Positions 1-8,403 are shown, counted from the stretch's first letter. The stretch is DNA of 33,615 bases from Janthinobacterium violaceinigrum (GCF_009208555.1 NZ_WFLI01000054.1:1-33615); one strand, 5' to 3'. Numbers and translations: made by a program. The notes: generated by a model from the letters alone, not told the origin.

Positions 1-740
1 CGCCGCCGCCTTCGCTGATGGCGCCGGCGGCGCCAGCTGGCACAGCCGGCGGCATGCTGGCCGGCACGACGCCGCAAAAGCGGCCCGCCACTGTGCAGGA
101 ATTCGCCGCCCAGCAGGCGCTGTCGGGCGCTCTGACGGCGACGGCGCAGGCCAGCGCCGCCAACCTGGGAAACCGCTCCTATCTGCTGGCGCGCGGCTCG
201 GTTATCCCTTGCGTGCTGGAGACCCAGCTGGTGTCGAATATCGGCGGCAGTACCAGCTGCATTCTGCCGCAGCATGTGTATTCGGATGATGGCAAGGTGT
301 TGCTGCTGGAAAAAGGCAGCACGATTACGGGCCTCTATCAGAACAACGTGCGTACCGGCGACGCGCGCATCGCCATCCTGTGGCAGCGCATCAAGACGGC
401 CACGGGCGTGGTGATCGATGTCGATTCGCCTGCAGCCGACCAGCTTGGCGTGATGGGTGCGCCGGGCGTGGTCGACAACCATTGGATGGAACGCATCGGC
501 GCCGCTTTCCTGCTGTCGCTGGTGGAAGATGCCGTGGCGATCCAGGTGGCCAAGAACAGCCAGGGCGGCAATGGCGGTTATGGTGCCAGCGTCAATGCCA
601 CGACCACGATGTCGGAGAAGGTACTCGACTCGACCATCAATATCGCCCCGACGCTGTATAAGAATCGCGGCGACCGGCTGATGGTGTATGTGAGCCGCGA
701 CCTGTGGTTTAACAACGTTTACAACATTAGGCAGCGCTGA
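1..740 (+). CDS. virB10: VirB10/TrbI-family T4SS protein, C-terminal part (5' end outside window)
   Basis: VirB10 spans the cell envelope and its C-terminal domain builds the outer-membrane part of the T4SS core. The visible frame begins at base 3 with no start codon; the in-frame ATG at 18 lies inside a Pro/Ala-rich stretch like the periplasmic linker of VirB10, so the gene continues to the left. The typical C-terminal beta-barrel follows: a SYLLARGSVIPCVLET segment, then a GSTxxGLYQ-like strand pair, an ILWQRIKT strand, the antenna-helix region around NHWMERIGAAFLLSLVEDA, and a closing MVYVSRDLWF strand. The stop lies 1 nt before the virB11 start, so the two are surely co-transcribed. The cytoplasmic tail and transmembrane helix are not in view. 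Family assignment is firm; the subtype of the system cannot be judged from this part. Confidence 0.93.
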   Translation, partial: PPPSLMAPAAPAGTAGGMLAGTTPQKRPATVQEFAAQQALSGALTATAQASAANLGNRSYLLARGSVIPCVLETQLVSNIGGSTSCILPQHVYSDDGKVLLLEKGSTITGLYQNNVRTGDARIAILWQRIKTATGVVIDVDSPAADQLGVMGAPGVVDNHWMERIGAAFLLSLVEDAVAIQVAKNSQGGNGGYGASVNATTTMSEKVLDSTINIAPTLYKNRGDRLMVYVSRDLWFNNVYNIRQR

Positions 741-741
741 C

Positions 742-1770
742 ATGAGAGATGAACTGGGTGGCGCCTTGCGCCACGATGCTTCGGTCCAGGTATTCCTGGA
801 ACCGCTGGCCGAGTGGCTGCACGATAACGATGTGACCGAGATCGCTGTCAATGCGCCGGGCACGGTATGGGTGGAAAAGCATTCGCGCTGGAGTTCGCAT
901 GCCTGCCCGGAGGCCAATGTCCGCCTGCTGAAAGCGCTGGGCACGGCCGTGGCCACGTATTCGAACCAGAAATGGGATGCCAGTACGCCCATCCTGTCGG
1001 CTTCCATGCCCGACGGCTCGCGGATACAGCTGGTGATGCCGCCGGCGGTCAGCGAAAACTGCTATTCGCTGACCCTGCGCAAGCCGTCCTTCATCACGCG
1101 CAAGATCGATGATTTCGCGGCAGCGGGCCTGTTTGCCCGGATACGGCCCATGCAAACGGCCTTGAGCGGCGCCGAACAACGCTTGCTGGCCTTGCTCGAA
1201 GCGCGCGACTACGAACAGTTCCTGCGCCTGGCCGTGCGGGAACGCAGGAACATCGTGGTGGCTGGCGCCACCGGTTCGGGCAAGACCACCTTCATGAAGG
1301 GGCTGGTGCACGAGATTCCCAAGGAGGAGCGCATCATCACCATCGAGGACGTGCGCGAACTTTTCCTGCCGCACGAAAACTGCGTGCATCTGCTGTACAG
1401 CAAGGGCGGGCAGGGCAAGTCGAATGTGCGGCCCAAGGACTTGCTGGAAAGCTGCCTGCGGATGAAGCCGGACCGCATCCTGCTGGCCGAGCTGCGCGGC
1501 GACGAGTGCCTGTACTACGTGCGTAATGCCGCGTCCGGCCACCCGGGCAGCATCACCAGCTGCCATGCGGGCACGCCGGCGCTGGCTTTCGAGCAGTTGG
1601 CCATCATGATCCAGGATTCGCCGGGCGGTGCCAACCTGACCTTCGATGTCATCAAGCGCCTGCTGGTGCTGACCATCGATATCGTGGTGCAGTTCGAGAA
1701 CCGGGTGGGGGAGCGCTTCATCAGCGAAATCTATTACGATCCCCGCAAAAAACTGGAGGCCATGCAATGA
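742..1770 (+). CDS. virB11: VirB11-family T4SS traffic ATPase
   Basis: This is a hexameric cytoplasmic ATPase that powers pilus assembly and substrate transfer with VirB4 and VirD4. The protein is 342 residues, a normal length. Motifs seen: Walker A GATGSGKT at 175-182, the Asp box EDVRE at 202-206, a Walker B-like RILLAELRG at 245-253, and the His box GHPGSITSCHAG at 266-277. The N-terminal domain (about 1-140) has the usual VNAPGxVWVE strand pair. The start is the ATG one base after the virB10 stop. Its stop overlaps the start of the VirD4 gene in an ATGA, which implies translational coupling. All catalytic motifs are intact. Confidence 0.96.
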   Translation: MRDELGGALRHDASVQVFLEPLAEWLHDNDVTEIAVNAPGTVWVEKHSRWSSHACPEANVRLLKALGTAVATYSNQKWDASTPILSASMPDGSRIQLVMPPAVSENCYSLTLRKPSFITRKIDDFAAAGLFARIRPMQTALSGAEQRLLALLEARDYEQFLRLAVRERRNIVVAGATGSGKTTFMKGLVHEIPKEERIITIEDVRELFLPHENCVHLLYSKGGQGKSNVRPKDLLESCLRMKPDRILLAELRGDECLYYVRNAASGHPGSITSCHAGTPALAFEQLAIMIQDSPGGANLTFDVIKRLLVLTIDIVVQFENRVGERFISEIYYDPRKKLEAMQ

Positions 1771-4700
1771 AGCCATCGCGTACGCGCCGCATCCTGCTGA
1801 TCTGTGCCGGCGTGCTGGGGGTTCTGCTGTTGCTGGCCCTGGCCAACTACCTGGCTGGTGCCATCCTCTTTCTCAGTTTCGGCGAAAATCCCGCGCGGGC
1901 GCACTTTTTCACCATCGAACAGGCGTACCAGGCCGCTGACGACGCGCGCACCTTGCGCAAGGTCAAGGGCAGTATCGTGATCGCCTTTCTACTGAGCCTG
2001 GTCGCGCCGGCCGGCGTGGCGATGCTGCTGCGCCGGGAAAATAGCGACCTGTTCGGCAAGGCGCGCTTTGCCAACCGCGACGATATCCGCCAGGAAAAGC
2101 TCGATGGCCCGAAGGGCGTGGTGATCGGCAAGTTCCAGGACAAGCTGCTGCGCCTGGGAGGCTATGACTTCGTCCTGCTGGCGGCGCCTACGCGTACCGG
2201 CAAGGGCGTCGGTTTTTGCGTGCCGAACCTGCTGCAGTTCGAAGATTCGGTCGTGGTGCTCGACATCAAGGGAGAAAACTACAATCTCAGCTCCGAATTC
2301 CGGCGCCGCTACATGGGCAACGAGATCGTGTACTTCAACCCGTTTTCGGAAGATACGCACCGCTGGAATCCCCTGTCCTACGTCTCGCGCGACTTGAATT
2401 TTCGCGCCAACGACCTGATGGCGCTCGCCTCCATCGTCTATCCTCCAAACGAAAAGGAGCCGTTCTGGCCCGACTCGGCCAGGAACCTCTTCGTCGGCAT
2501 AGGACTGATGGTGCTGGAAACGCCGGAACTGCCGAAGACCATCGGCGAAATGCTGCGCCAGGCATCGGGCAAGGGCGATCCCATCGAAACCTATCTGGGC
2601 AAGGTGCTGGCGGCGCGCGCAGCCAGTGCGCATCCGCTGTCGGTGTCCTGCCGCGACGCGCTGAACCGCTTCATCGGCGCCGGTGAAACCGCGCTCAAGG
2701 GTATCGTCGCCACCTTCACGGCCGCGCTGACACCGTTTGCCAATCCCGTTATCGACAAGGCCACCTCGGCCGACGATTTCGATCTGCGCGACGTGCGCAA
2801 GAAGAAGATGTCGATCTACCTGAACATTCCTGCCGGCGAAGTCCTGCAGGCTGGCTTCATCGTCAATATGTTTTTCTCTCAGCTGATCAATGAAAACGTC
2901 AAGGAACTGCCGGAGCAGAATCCCGACTTGAAATACCAGTGCCTGATGATGCTCGACGAGTTTACCGCCATGGGCAAGGTGGCCATCATCGCCAAGGGCG
3001 TCGGCTATATGGCTGGCTACAATATGCGGCTGGCTATCATTATCCAGGACAAGACCCAGCTCGATTCCGTGTACGGCAAGGAGGATGCGCACAATATCGT
3101 CAGCAATATGGGCGCTGTCATCTATTTCACACCGTCCCAGGTCAGCGAGGCGGAAGAATACTCCAAGATGATCGGCAACGATACCGTCAATTCCTATAGC
3201 ACCCAGCATTCGCAGGGCAGCCTGTTCGGGCTGAAGGGCCAGGGCGGCGACAGCAAGACGGCATCTTACCAGTCGCGCGCCGTCATGCTGCCGCAGGAGC
3301 TGCTGGGCATGAGCAAGGAAGCCCAGCTGGTGGTGCGCTCCGGCATTCCCGTCATCAAGGCCGACAAGATACGCTATTTCAGCGATCCCTATTTCAAGGA
3401 GCGCTTCGAGGCGGTGCCGATGCAGACGGTGGCGATCGGCGGCGAAAAGCGCAAGGTGCCAGTGCCCGTGCCGCGTCCCCGTGGCGACTGGGCGGCGTAC
3501 CAGCAATCGATCGCCACCAGCGATTTCTATATCCTGCCTGCCGCCCCGGCCACGGCGGCTCCCGCCAGCGCGGCGCCGGCGCTGGCACCGTTGCCGGTAC
3601 AGAAGGCGACGCCGCGGAAAATATTGCCGCCGCCGGGCGCCGCGGCGGCCAGCGCCTATGCCGATGCCGCGCTGCTGTACTGGCACGCCGCCCTGGATGG
3701 CGAACGCATAGAGGACGATGCGGCGCTGGTGGTCCTCGACCTGGCACCGGCGCGCGGCCAATTCTGCTGGCAGCTGTTCGCCAGCCTGCGCCAGCGCATC
3801 GACCATGGTGCTTCCGGCTTGCAGCGCTTCCAATACATTGCCTGTGCGGTCGATGCGGAGCAGGAGGCCATGCTGAAATCGCATCCCTATCTTGAGGAAC
3901 TGGCGGACGAGGAAGAGTTCTTCGTGTTGCGGCGGGAGCAGCTGCTGACCGCATCGTCGGCCATGTTTGCGAACCAGGCGCTGGTGGTCGTGGCGCATGA
4001 ATGGGCCGCCGCACTGGTGCAGCCTTGCCACGTTCCGGCGGACGGGGACGATTTCCCCGCGCCGCTCGACGCGCTTGCCGACATGTACCTGCAGCGCATG
4101 CCGGGAACCTCGGTGGCGTTTCCGCTCGCCGCCATCGCCAGCGTGGAGGCACTGGCCAGTCTTGGCGACGATCATTTCATGCTGCTGGCGTCGGATATCG
4201 CCGTCGATGATGAACGCGCGATCAGGCTGGGCGCCTTTGCCGGTGCTGGCGGGACGTCGGTCTTGCCTGCCAATTATCATGCGCTGGCGTGGCACTTGCG
4301 CAGCGCTGGTGCTGCGCTCTGGCAGGAAGCCGGAACGGCTGAGGATGCCAGCTTGCTGCTGGCTCTGGCTGGCGCCGGGGCGAACGATGACGGGCTCCTG
4401 CGGCAACTGCGCGCCCTGCTGGCCGGCGTGCATGCGGGGCATTCCCTTCAAGCTGGCGTTGCCGCCGGCACGGGAGCGGCGGCGCTGGCGGCACTGCAGC
4501 GCAGTTGCCACGATCCGGCCTGTCTCGAGGCCATGCTGCCGGCGCTGCAGGATGCGCACCGCGCGCTGCCTGCGCCGCAGCTGGCGCAATGGCGCCAGGC
4601 GCTGGGCCTGGTGTGGGACATGTACTTGCCGCAGCCGCAAGCGGTGGCGTTCCAGCTGGACCTGGCGCAGCTGGCGCTGACGGTCGGCAACCTTGGCGTG

Positions 4701-5468
4701 GCGCGCGAAGCGGCCGAATACGCATCGCAGCATGACACGCAGGCCGCAAGGAGCAGGGATATGCTGGCCCAGGTTGCGGAGCATTGCGGCCGCAGCGATG
4801 AAGCCATGGGCGCGCTGCGCCGCCTGCTGGAACTGGTGCCCGAGCATCAGACTGCGCGCGGCAGGCTAGCGGCGCTGGAACAGCGCATGCAGCAGCAGGA
4901 TGCCTTGCCATGGTACCGGCGCAGCCTGGCGCAGAGCGGATCGTTGTGGCTGGAGCCTCTGGGGCTGCAGCATGACGAGGCGCTGGCACGCATAGACGGC
5001 GATGGCGGCAGGATGGCGCTGGACGGCGAGCACATCGCCTGTGCCCTGATGCATGAACGCTGGGGACTGGTGGGTATCGCCGCGCTGCGACAACCGGCCG
5101 CCGGCGCCTATCTTGATCTCTGGGTGGCAGAGAGCTTCCGTGGCCGGCGTTACAGCGTGACCGGTGGCCGCAGCCTGCTGCGCATGGTGCGCGCTACGCT
5201 AGACATGGTGGAAATTTTTGCCGTCACAGGGGCGGATGCGCAGCAGGCCCGCCGCATGCTGGACAGTCTCGATTTCCGCTGCCTGGACGAGGCTGGCGCG
5301 CCGGCAGCGGATGCGCGGGTGGAGACGCTCTACTACCTGGGCGAGGAGGCCGATGATGCGTCGATCCGGCAACGCCTCGCGGGAGCACCCGCCGGCGCCA
5401 CGCCGTCCATGGCGGCCGTGCCGCTGGAGCCTGTCTGCCCGGAGGAGGTCGATGGCATCGTCGCCTGA
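1767..5468 (+). CDS. virD4: VirD4-family T4SS coupling protein with a ~600-residue C-terminal extension (MTase-like, TPR-like, GNAT-like)
   Basis: Residues 1-590 form a normal VirD4/TraG coupling protein, which brings substrates to the secretion channel. Two membrane helices (about 9-37 and 69-88) are followed by the NTPase core with Walker A APTRTGKG (140-147) and Walker B LMMLDEF (393-399). An Ala/Pro-rich linker (about 590-628) leads into an extension of about 600 residues. By eye this contains: (i) 640-730, resembling a class I methyltransferase of MidA type, with motif I degenerate (LDLAPARGQF instead of a GxGxG core); (ii) 955-1045, paired helices like TPRs; (iii) 1055-1195, a GNAT-like segment with FRGRRYSVTGGRSLL and a later LDSLDFRCLDE strand. 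These three calls are inference from pattern only. There is no frameshift or internal stop, so the fusion is real in this sequence. It overlaps virB11 by 4 nt and the TraX gene by 17 nt. The core assignment is firm; the function of the extension is unknown. Confidence 0.92.
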   Translation: MKPSRTRRILLICAGVLGVLLLLALANYLAGAILFLSFGENPARAHFFTIEQAYQAADDARTLRKVKGSIVIAFLLSLVAPAGVAMLLRRENSDLFGKARFANRDDIRQEKLDGPKGVVIGKFQDKLLRLGGYDFVLLAAPTRTGKGVGFCVPNLLQFEDSVVVLDIKGENYNLSSEFRRRYMGNEIVYFNPFSEDTHRWNPLSYVSRDLNFRANDLMALASIVYPPNEKEPFWPDSARNLFVGIGLMVLETPELPKTIGEMLRQASGKGDPIETYLGKVLAARAASAHPLSVSCRDALNRFIGAGETALKGIVATFTAALTPFANPVIDKATSADDFDLRDVRKKKMSIYLNIPAGEVLQAGFIVNMFFSQLINENVKELPEQNPDLKYQCLMMLDEFTAMGKVAIIAKGVGYMAGYNMRLAIIIQDKTQLDSVYGKEDAHNIVSNMGAVIYFTPSQVSEAEEYSKMIGNDTVNSYSTQHSQGSLFGLKGQGGDSKTASYQSRAVMLPQELLGMSKEAQLVVRSGIPVIKADKIRYFSDPYFKERFEAVPMQTVAIGGEKRKVPVPVPRPRGDWAAYQQSIATSDFYILPAAPATAAPASAAPALAPLPVQKATPRKILPPPGAAAASAYADAALLYWHAALDGERIEDDAALVVLDLAPARGQFCWQLFASLRQRIDHGASGLQRFQYIACAVDAEQEAMLKSHPYLEELADEEEFFVLRREQLLTASSAMFANQALVVVAHEWAAALVQPCHVPADGDDFPAPLDALADMYLQRMPGTSVAFPLAAIASVEALASLGDDHFMLLASDIAVDDERAIRLGAFAGAGGTSVLPANYHALAWHLRSAGAALWQEAGTAEDASLLLALAGAGANDDGLLRQLRALLAGVHAGHSLQAGVAAGTGAAALAALQRSCHDPACLEAMLPALQDAHRALPAPQLAQWRQALGLVWDMYLPQPQAVAFQLDLAQLALTVGNLGVAREAAEYASQHDTQAARSRDMLAQVAEHCGRSDEAMGALRRLLELVPEHQTARGRLAALEQRMQQQDALPWYRRSLAQSGSLWLEPLGLQHDEALARIDGDGGRMALDGEHIACALMHERWGLVGIAALRQPAAGAYLDLWVAESFRGRRYSVTGGRSLLRMVRATLDMVEIFAVTGADAQQARRMLDSLDFRCLDEAGAPAADARVETLYYLGEEADDASIRQRLAGAPAGATPSMAAVPLEPVCPEEVDGIVA
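5441..5448 (+). promoter_or_regulatory. Strong Shine-Dalgarno for the TraX-like gene, inside the virD4 3' end
   Basis: GGAGGAGG lies a few bases before the ATG at 5452, within the last codons of the VirD4 gene. It is the best ribosome binding site nearby and decides the TraX-like start over the longer open frame upstream and over a second in-frame ATG at 5479. Confidence 0.7.
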
Positions 5469-6207
5469 CCGCTGCGGCATGGCGGCACATCCGGGCCTGG
5501 AAGCTGCGGCACCGGCGCCGCCCGGTCTGCGCATCGCCGATGGCGCACTGGAAATCCTGAAGTGGCTGGCGCTGGCCGCGATGACGCTGGATCACGTCAA
5601 TAGCTACCTGTGGCAGCAGCGCGATCCGGCACTGTATGCCATCGGCAGGCTGGCGCTGCCCCTGTTTGCCTTTGTCCTGGCGTACCACCTGGCCCAACCG
5701 GGCGCCCTGGCGCATGGCTTGCCGCGGCGCGCCATGTCGCGGCTCGCTGCTGCCGGCCTCTGCGCTGCGCCCGTGTATGCGGCGTTGCTGCCGCCAGGCC
5801 ACGGCTGGTGGCCGCTCAATATCATGTTCACCCTGGCTGTGGCTACTGCCATTGCATGGCTGACCGGGCAAGGCGGCAGGTGGCGTCCAACTGCCGCGTT
5901 GGCGCTCTTTGCTTTCGGCGGGCCCTTGCTGGAATTCTGCTGGTTCGGCCTGGCGTGCTTTTTGGGGGGCTGGTGGTTTTGCCGCCGTCCCGGCGTACCG
6001 TCCTTGCTGGCCTGGCTCGCGGGTTGCGCCAGCCTGTATGCCATCAACGGCAATCACTGGGCGCTGGCCGCCGTCGTGCTGATCGCGGCCAGCGCCATAC
6101 TGCCTTTCAGGCTGCCGCGCGCGCGCTACTTTTTTTATGTCTACTATCCCCTTCATCTCGCCGTGCTGCTGGCCTTGCGCGTGGCGGGACTTGGTTCCCC
6201 TGTGTGA
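5452..6207 (+). CDS. traX: TraX-family membrane protein (pilin acetylation family)
   Basis: TraX of the F plasmid is an integral membrane protein needed for N-acetylation of the pilin. This 251-residue protein has the family hallmarks: a LKWLALAAMTLDHVN segment (about 36-50, with the conserved D47-H48) and IGRLALPLFAFVLAYHL (64-80). Several further hydrophobic helices follow and the protein ends on a short basic and hydrophobic tail. The start at 5452 is preferred because of the strong GGAGGAGG just upstream and because it overlaps the VirD4 gene by only 17 nt. Its place directly after virD4 suggests that it modifies the pilin of this T4SS, although TraX homologues also occur away from conjugation genes. 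Family assignment is good; the substrate is inferred. Confidence 0.85.
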   Translation: MASSPDRCGMAAHPGLEAAAPAPPGLRIADGALEILKWLALAAMTLDHVNSYLWQQRDPALYAIGRLALPLFAFVLAYHLAQPGALAHGLPRRAMSRLAAAGLCAAPVYAALLPPGHGWWPLNIMFTLAVATAIAWLTGQGGRWRPTAALALFAFGGPLLEFCWFGLACFLGGWWFCRRPGVPSLLAWLAGCASLYAINGNHWALAAVVLIAASAILPFRLPRARYFFYVYYPLHLAVLLALRVAGLGSPV

Positions 6208-6315
6208 TCCTTTGCCCGGCAAGCATGGCCGCCGTTGAGAAATGTCATGGGCTTCAAACTGCGTTGACGTAATCTTGCTGAGCGGCCTTGAAGTGCCGCT
6301 AGGAAAGGAAGCGCC

Positions 6316-6516
6316 ATGGACAGCAAACAGCCGGACGTCGTGGTATGCGCGGATGAGGCAGTGGCGCGGCCATTGCCCGCCATGCCGGAATTGATCGCGA
6401 CCTTGCCGCCGAAAGGCGCGTGCTGGTATTGCGACAAGCCGCTCGACGCCGTGCGCCGCTTTTGCGGCAAGAGTTGCGGCATGGCTTACGCGGAAGAGGC
6501 GCAATACCACCCCTGA
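6316..6516 (+). CDS. Small four-cysteine (zinc-ribbon-like) protein, 66 aa
   Basis: The protein is 66 residues with a low-complexity N-terminal half. C36-x2-C39 and C50-x3-C54 surround a short basic loop, the layout of a small zinc-binding ribbon. An AGGAAAGGAA ribosome binding site (6301-6310) sits at good distance from the ATG. It lies 108 nt after the TraX-like gene on the same strand, and its stop is only 9 nt from the end of the convergent Hpt gene. I do not recognise a named family. It could be a short DNA- or protein-binding accessory, or simply an unrelated conserved small protein; nothing in the sequence ties it to secretion except position. Confidence 0.65.
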   Translation: MDSKQPDVVVCADEAVARPLPAMPELIATLPPKGACWYCDKPLDAVRRFCGKSCGMAYAEEAQYHP

Positions 6517-6525
6517 ATCTGGAGG

Positions 6526-7161
6526 CTAGCGGCGGCGCAGCAGCGCCGCGAGTGCGCCGTCAAAGTCGAACTCATGCGCAGCGGCCGCCACTTCCTGGTA
6601 GACGTGCACGCCCAGGCTGGCGGCCAGCAGGCTGGCCGAGTTTTCCAGGATGTCGATGGCCGCGCCATCGCCTTCGCGCAGATGGCTGGCCAGGCGCGCC
6701 AGCAGCAGCTGGATGGCGGGCGCGGCCGGGTCGGGCGCCACGTCCTGCGCCGCCGTATGGGTGGCTTCCGGCGTGCCTAGCATGCTGCTGACCGCGCCCA
6801 GCAATTGATCCTGCGCCAGTTCCAGCTGCAGCATCTGCTGGGCCAGGTCGGGCGCCTGCGCGCGCAGCGCCGATTCCAGGGTTGCCGACAGGCCGTGCAC
6901 GTGGCGCGCACCGATCATGCCGGCGGCGCCTTTCAGGGTATGCGCCTTCAGGCGCGCATTGGCATAGTTGCCCGCGTCGAATTCGGCGCGGATCTGGCAC
7001 GGCGTGGTGCCGTGGTCATGCAGGAAGCGGCGCAGGATTTTCAGGTACAGGAGGCGGTCGCCCATGATGCGGCCCAGTCCGTTCTCGACATCGAGAATGC
7101 GGACCATGTCGGATGCCGCAACGGCAGCATCATCATCGCAGGTGGCGTGTGGTTTCATCAT
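6526..7161 (-). CDS. Stand-alone Hpt-domain phosphotransfer protein
   Basis: The 211-residue protein carries a histidine phosphotransfer domain, which relays phosphate between receiver domains in multistep two-component systems. The Hpt signature AHTLKGAAGMIGA places the phospho-accepting histidine at H74, preceded by the usual helix MGDRLLYLKILRRFL. The C-terminal part (about 145-211) has a second helical segment ending in FDFDGALAALL. This resembles the tail that follows the Hpt domain in BarA/EvgS-like hybrid kinases, so the gene may descend from the detached end of such a kinase. No kinase or receiver gene is adjacent. The start is taken at the ATG pair 7156-7161; the frame is open to 7242, but the residues upstream do not look like part of the domain. 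No strong ribosome binding site is visible. Confidence 0.8.
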   Translation of the reverse strand: MMKPHATCDDDAAVAASDMVRILDVENGLGRIMGDRLLYLKILRRFLHDHGTTPCQIRAEFDAGNYANARLKAHTLKGAAGMIGARHVHGLSATLESALRAQAPDLAQQMLQLELAQDQLLGAVSSMLGTPEATHTAAQDVAPDPAAPAIQLLLARLASHLREGDGAAIDILENSASLLAASLGVHVYQEVAAAAHEFDFDGALAALLRRR

Positions 7162-7269
7162 GCCCGGTGTGCGCAGAGCCCCAAAACGTGTCAATGGCAG
7201 TAAAGCAGGAACTGCTATTTTACATCCAGTCGTCCTCGACACTGCGCCCGTTTGGCGGCCGCCTGCCGC

Positions 7270-8226
7270 CTAGCGCGTCGTGAAGGACCAGGTGCGCGTG
7301 ACGCTCGCGCCATTGACTTTGCCGATGAAACTCACGTCATAGGTGGTGCCCGCCAGCAGGGGGGCCAGCGGGATGATGGCGGCCACCGAGCGCGATGTAT
7401 TAATGGCATCGGTCTCCTTGCTGAGCAGGCGTACCGCCAGGTCCGCACTGGCGCCACGCTGGCGCACGGTGAACGCAGTCACGCCGAGGGTGGCGTCGAA
7501 GTTCGCATGGACGCTGATGGGGTAGCCGACCACATCCTGGTTGGGCACGGGATCGGGCGTCTCTTCATCGCTGGAGAAACTGGTGGCGACCTTCAGCTGT
7601 CCGTTGAACGGATAGCTGATGATCTGTCCGGCCGGCAAACCGGGACCGTAGCGGGTGTTGCCCGCAAAGTCGGTGGTGAAGTAGGCGTAGCCGCTGTTGT
7701 TGACGGCAGAGCCGGCCCCCCCTTCCTTGAACACCGGTTCGAAGATGACGAAGCGGTGATACACGGCCGTGATCAGGTTTTCCGCCATGTAGAAACCGGA
7801 GTTGGTCGTTATGCCCGCGATGACTTCGCCCCAGGTGGACGTGACGACATAGCCTGACGCGCTCAGGCGGTCAAAGGGGGTTTCGCCCGTAAAGCCGGGT
7901 TTGCCCTTGATTTGACTGTGCGCCACCACGTTGTTGCTGTTCAGATAGTTGGAATGGCCGAGTGCCGCATTGTCGATCAGGCTATTGCGCACCAGCGGGC
8001 CCAGGCCGATCTGGCTGCGCCGGTAATTGATCCAGTTGAAGCCATCCGTGGCGATATTGTTGCTGAGGGCTGGGGCGCCCGGCTCCTCCGTCAACTGTTT
8101 TGCCGCCGTGGCGCTGCTCAGCGAAGTGTTGCCGCCACTATCGCTGCCGCCGCCGCAGGCGCTCAGCAGTGCAACGATCAGGAGGGCGGGAAGGGTGTGT
8201 GTCCAACGCGATAACGAGGCAATCAA
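7270..8226 (-). CDS. CAP/SCP-domain lipoprotein, TTG start
   Basis: The protein is 318 residues. A signal peptide ends in the lipobox LSAC with C24 as the lipidation site, followed by a Gly/Ser linker. The CAP (SCP/PR1-like) domain spans about 62-200: it starts at FNWINYRRSQIGLGPL, has the ALGHSNYL helix, and contains the AHSQxKGKPGFTGETPFDRLSASGY stretch (split here as AHSQIKGKPGF and TGETPFDRLSASGY). The C-terminal 100 residues look like an Ig-like beta-sandwich ending in TRTWSFTTR. The protein should sit in the outer membrane or periplasm. Bacterial CAP proteins are widespread, but their activity is mostly unknown. The start codon is TTG: an AGGAG lies 5 nt upstream, and no ATG gives a complete signal peptide. 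It is monocistronic, divergent from the phosphatidylserine synthase gene. Confidence 0.85.
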   Translation of the reverse strand: MIASLSRWTHTLPALLIVALLSACGGGSDSGGNTSLSSATAAKQLTEEPGAPALSNNIATDGFNWINYRRSQIGLGPLVRNSLIDNAALGHSNYLNSNNVVAHSQIKGKPGFTGETPFDRLSASGYVVTSTWGEVIAGITTNSGFYMAENLITAVYHRFVIFEPVFKEGGAGSAVNNSGYAYFTTDFAGNTRYGPGLPAGQIISYPFNGQLKVATSFSSDEETPDPVPNQDVVGYPISVHANFDATLGVTAFTVRQRGASADLAVRLLSKETDAINTSRSVAAIIPLAPLLAGTTYDVSFIGKVNGASVTRTWSFTTR

Positions 8227-8231
8227 GCTGA

Positions 8232-8236
8232 CTCCT
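8232..8236 (-). promoter_or_regulatory. Shine-Dalgarno that fixes the TTG start of the CAP lipoprotein
   Basis: On the minus strand the sequence reads AGGAG-TCAGC-TTG. The 5-nt spacing supports the TTG at 8224-8226 as the true start of the lipoprotein. Confidence 0.6.
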
Positions 8237-8403
8237 GTCTGGTGGGGGGCTGTAAAACGATTCTAAGGCATTTTGATCTGCCGTAGAGCATCCCTGAAAA
8301 GATATGCTGCGTGCTCGTGCGCGGACGGTGCCGTAGCCGCGCAGGGTAGAATGGGCATAGTGCGGCGTTTGCCGCTGCATTGCCTCATTCCTGATTTCTT
8401 TGA

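Noticed and set aside
1989..4847. Very long open frame antisense to virD4 (about 950 codons)
   Set aside because: It lies fully opposite a gene with clear ATPase motifs, has His/Arg/Gln-rich composition typical of GC-rich antisense frames, and shows no recognisable domain.
5218..5451. Longer N-terminus for the TraX-like protein
   Set aside because: It would overlap virD4 by 250 bases with Arg-rich sequence; the GGAGGAGG before 5452 gives a better start.
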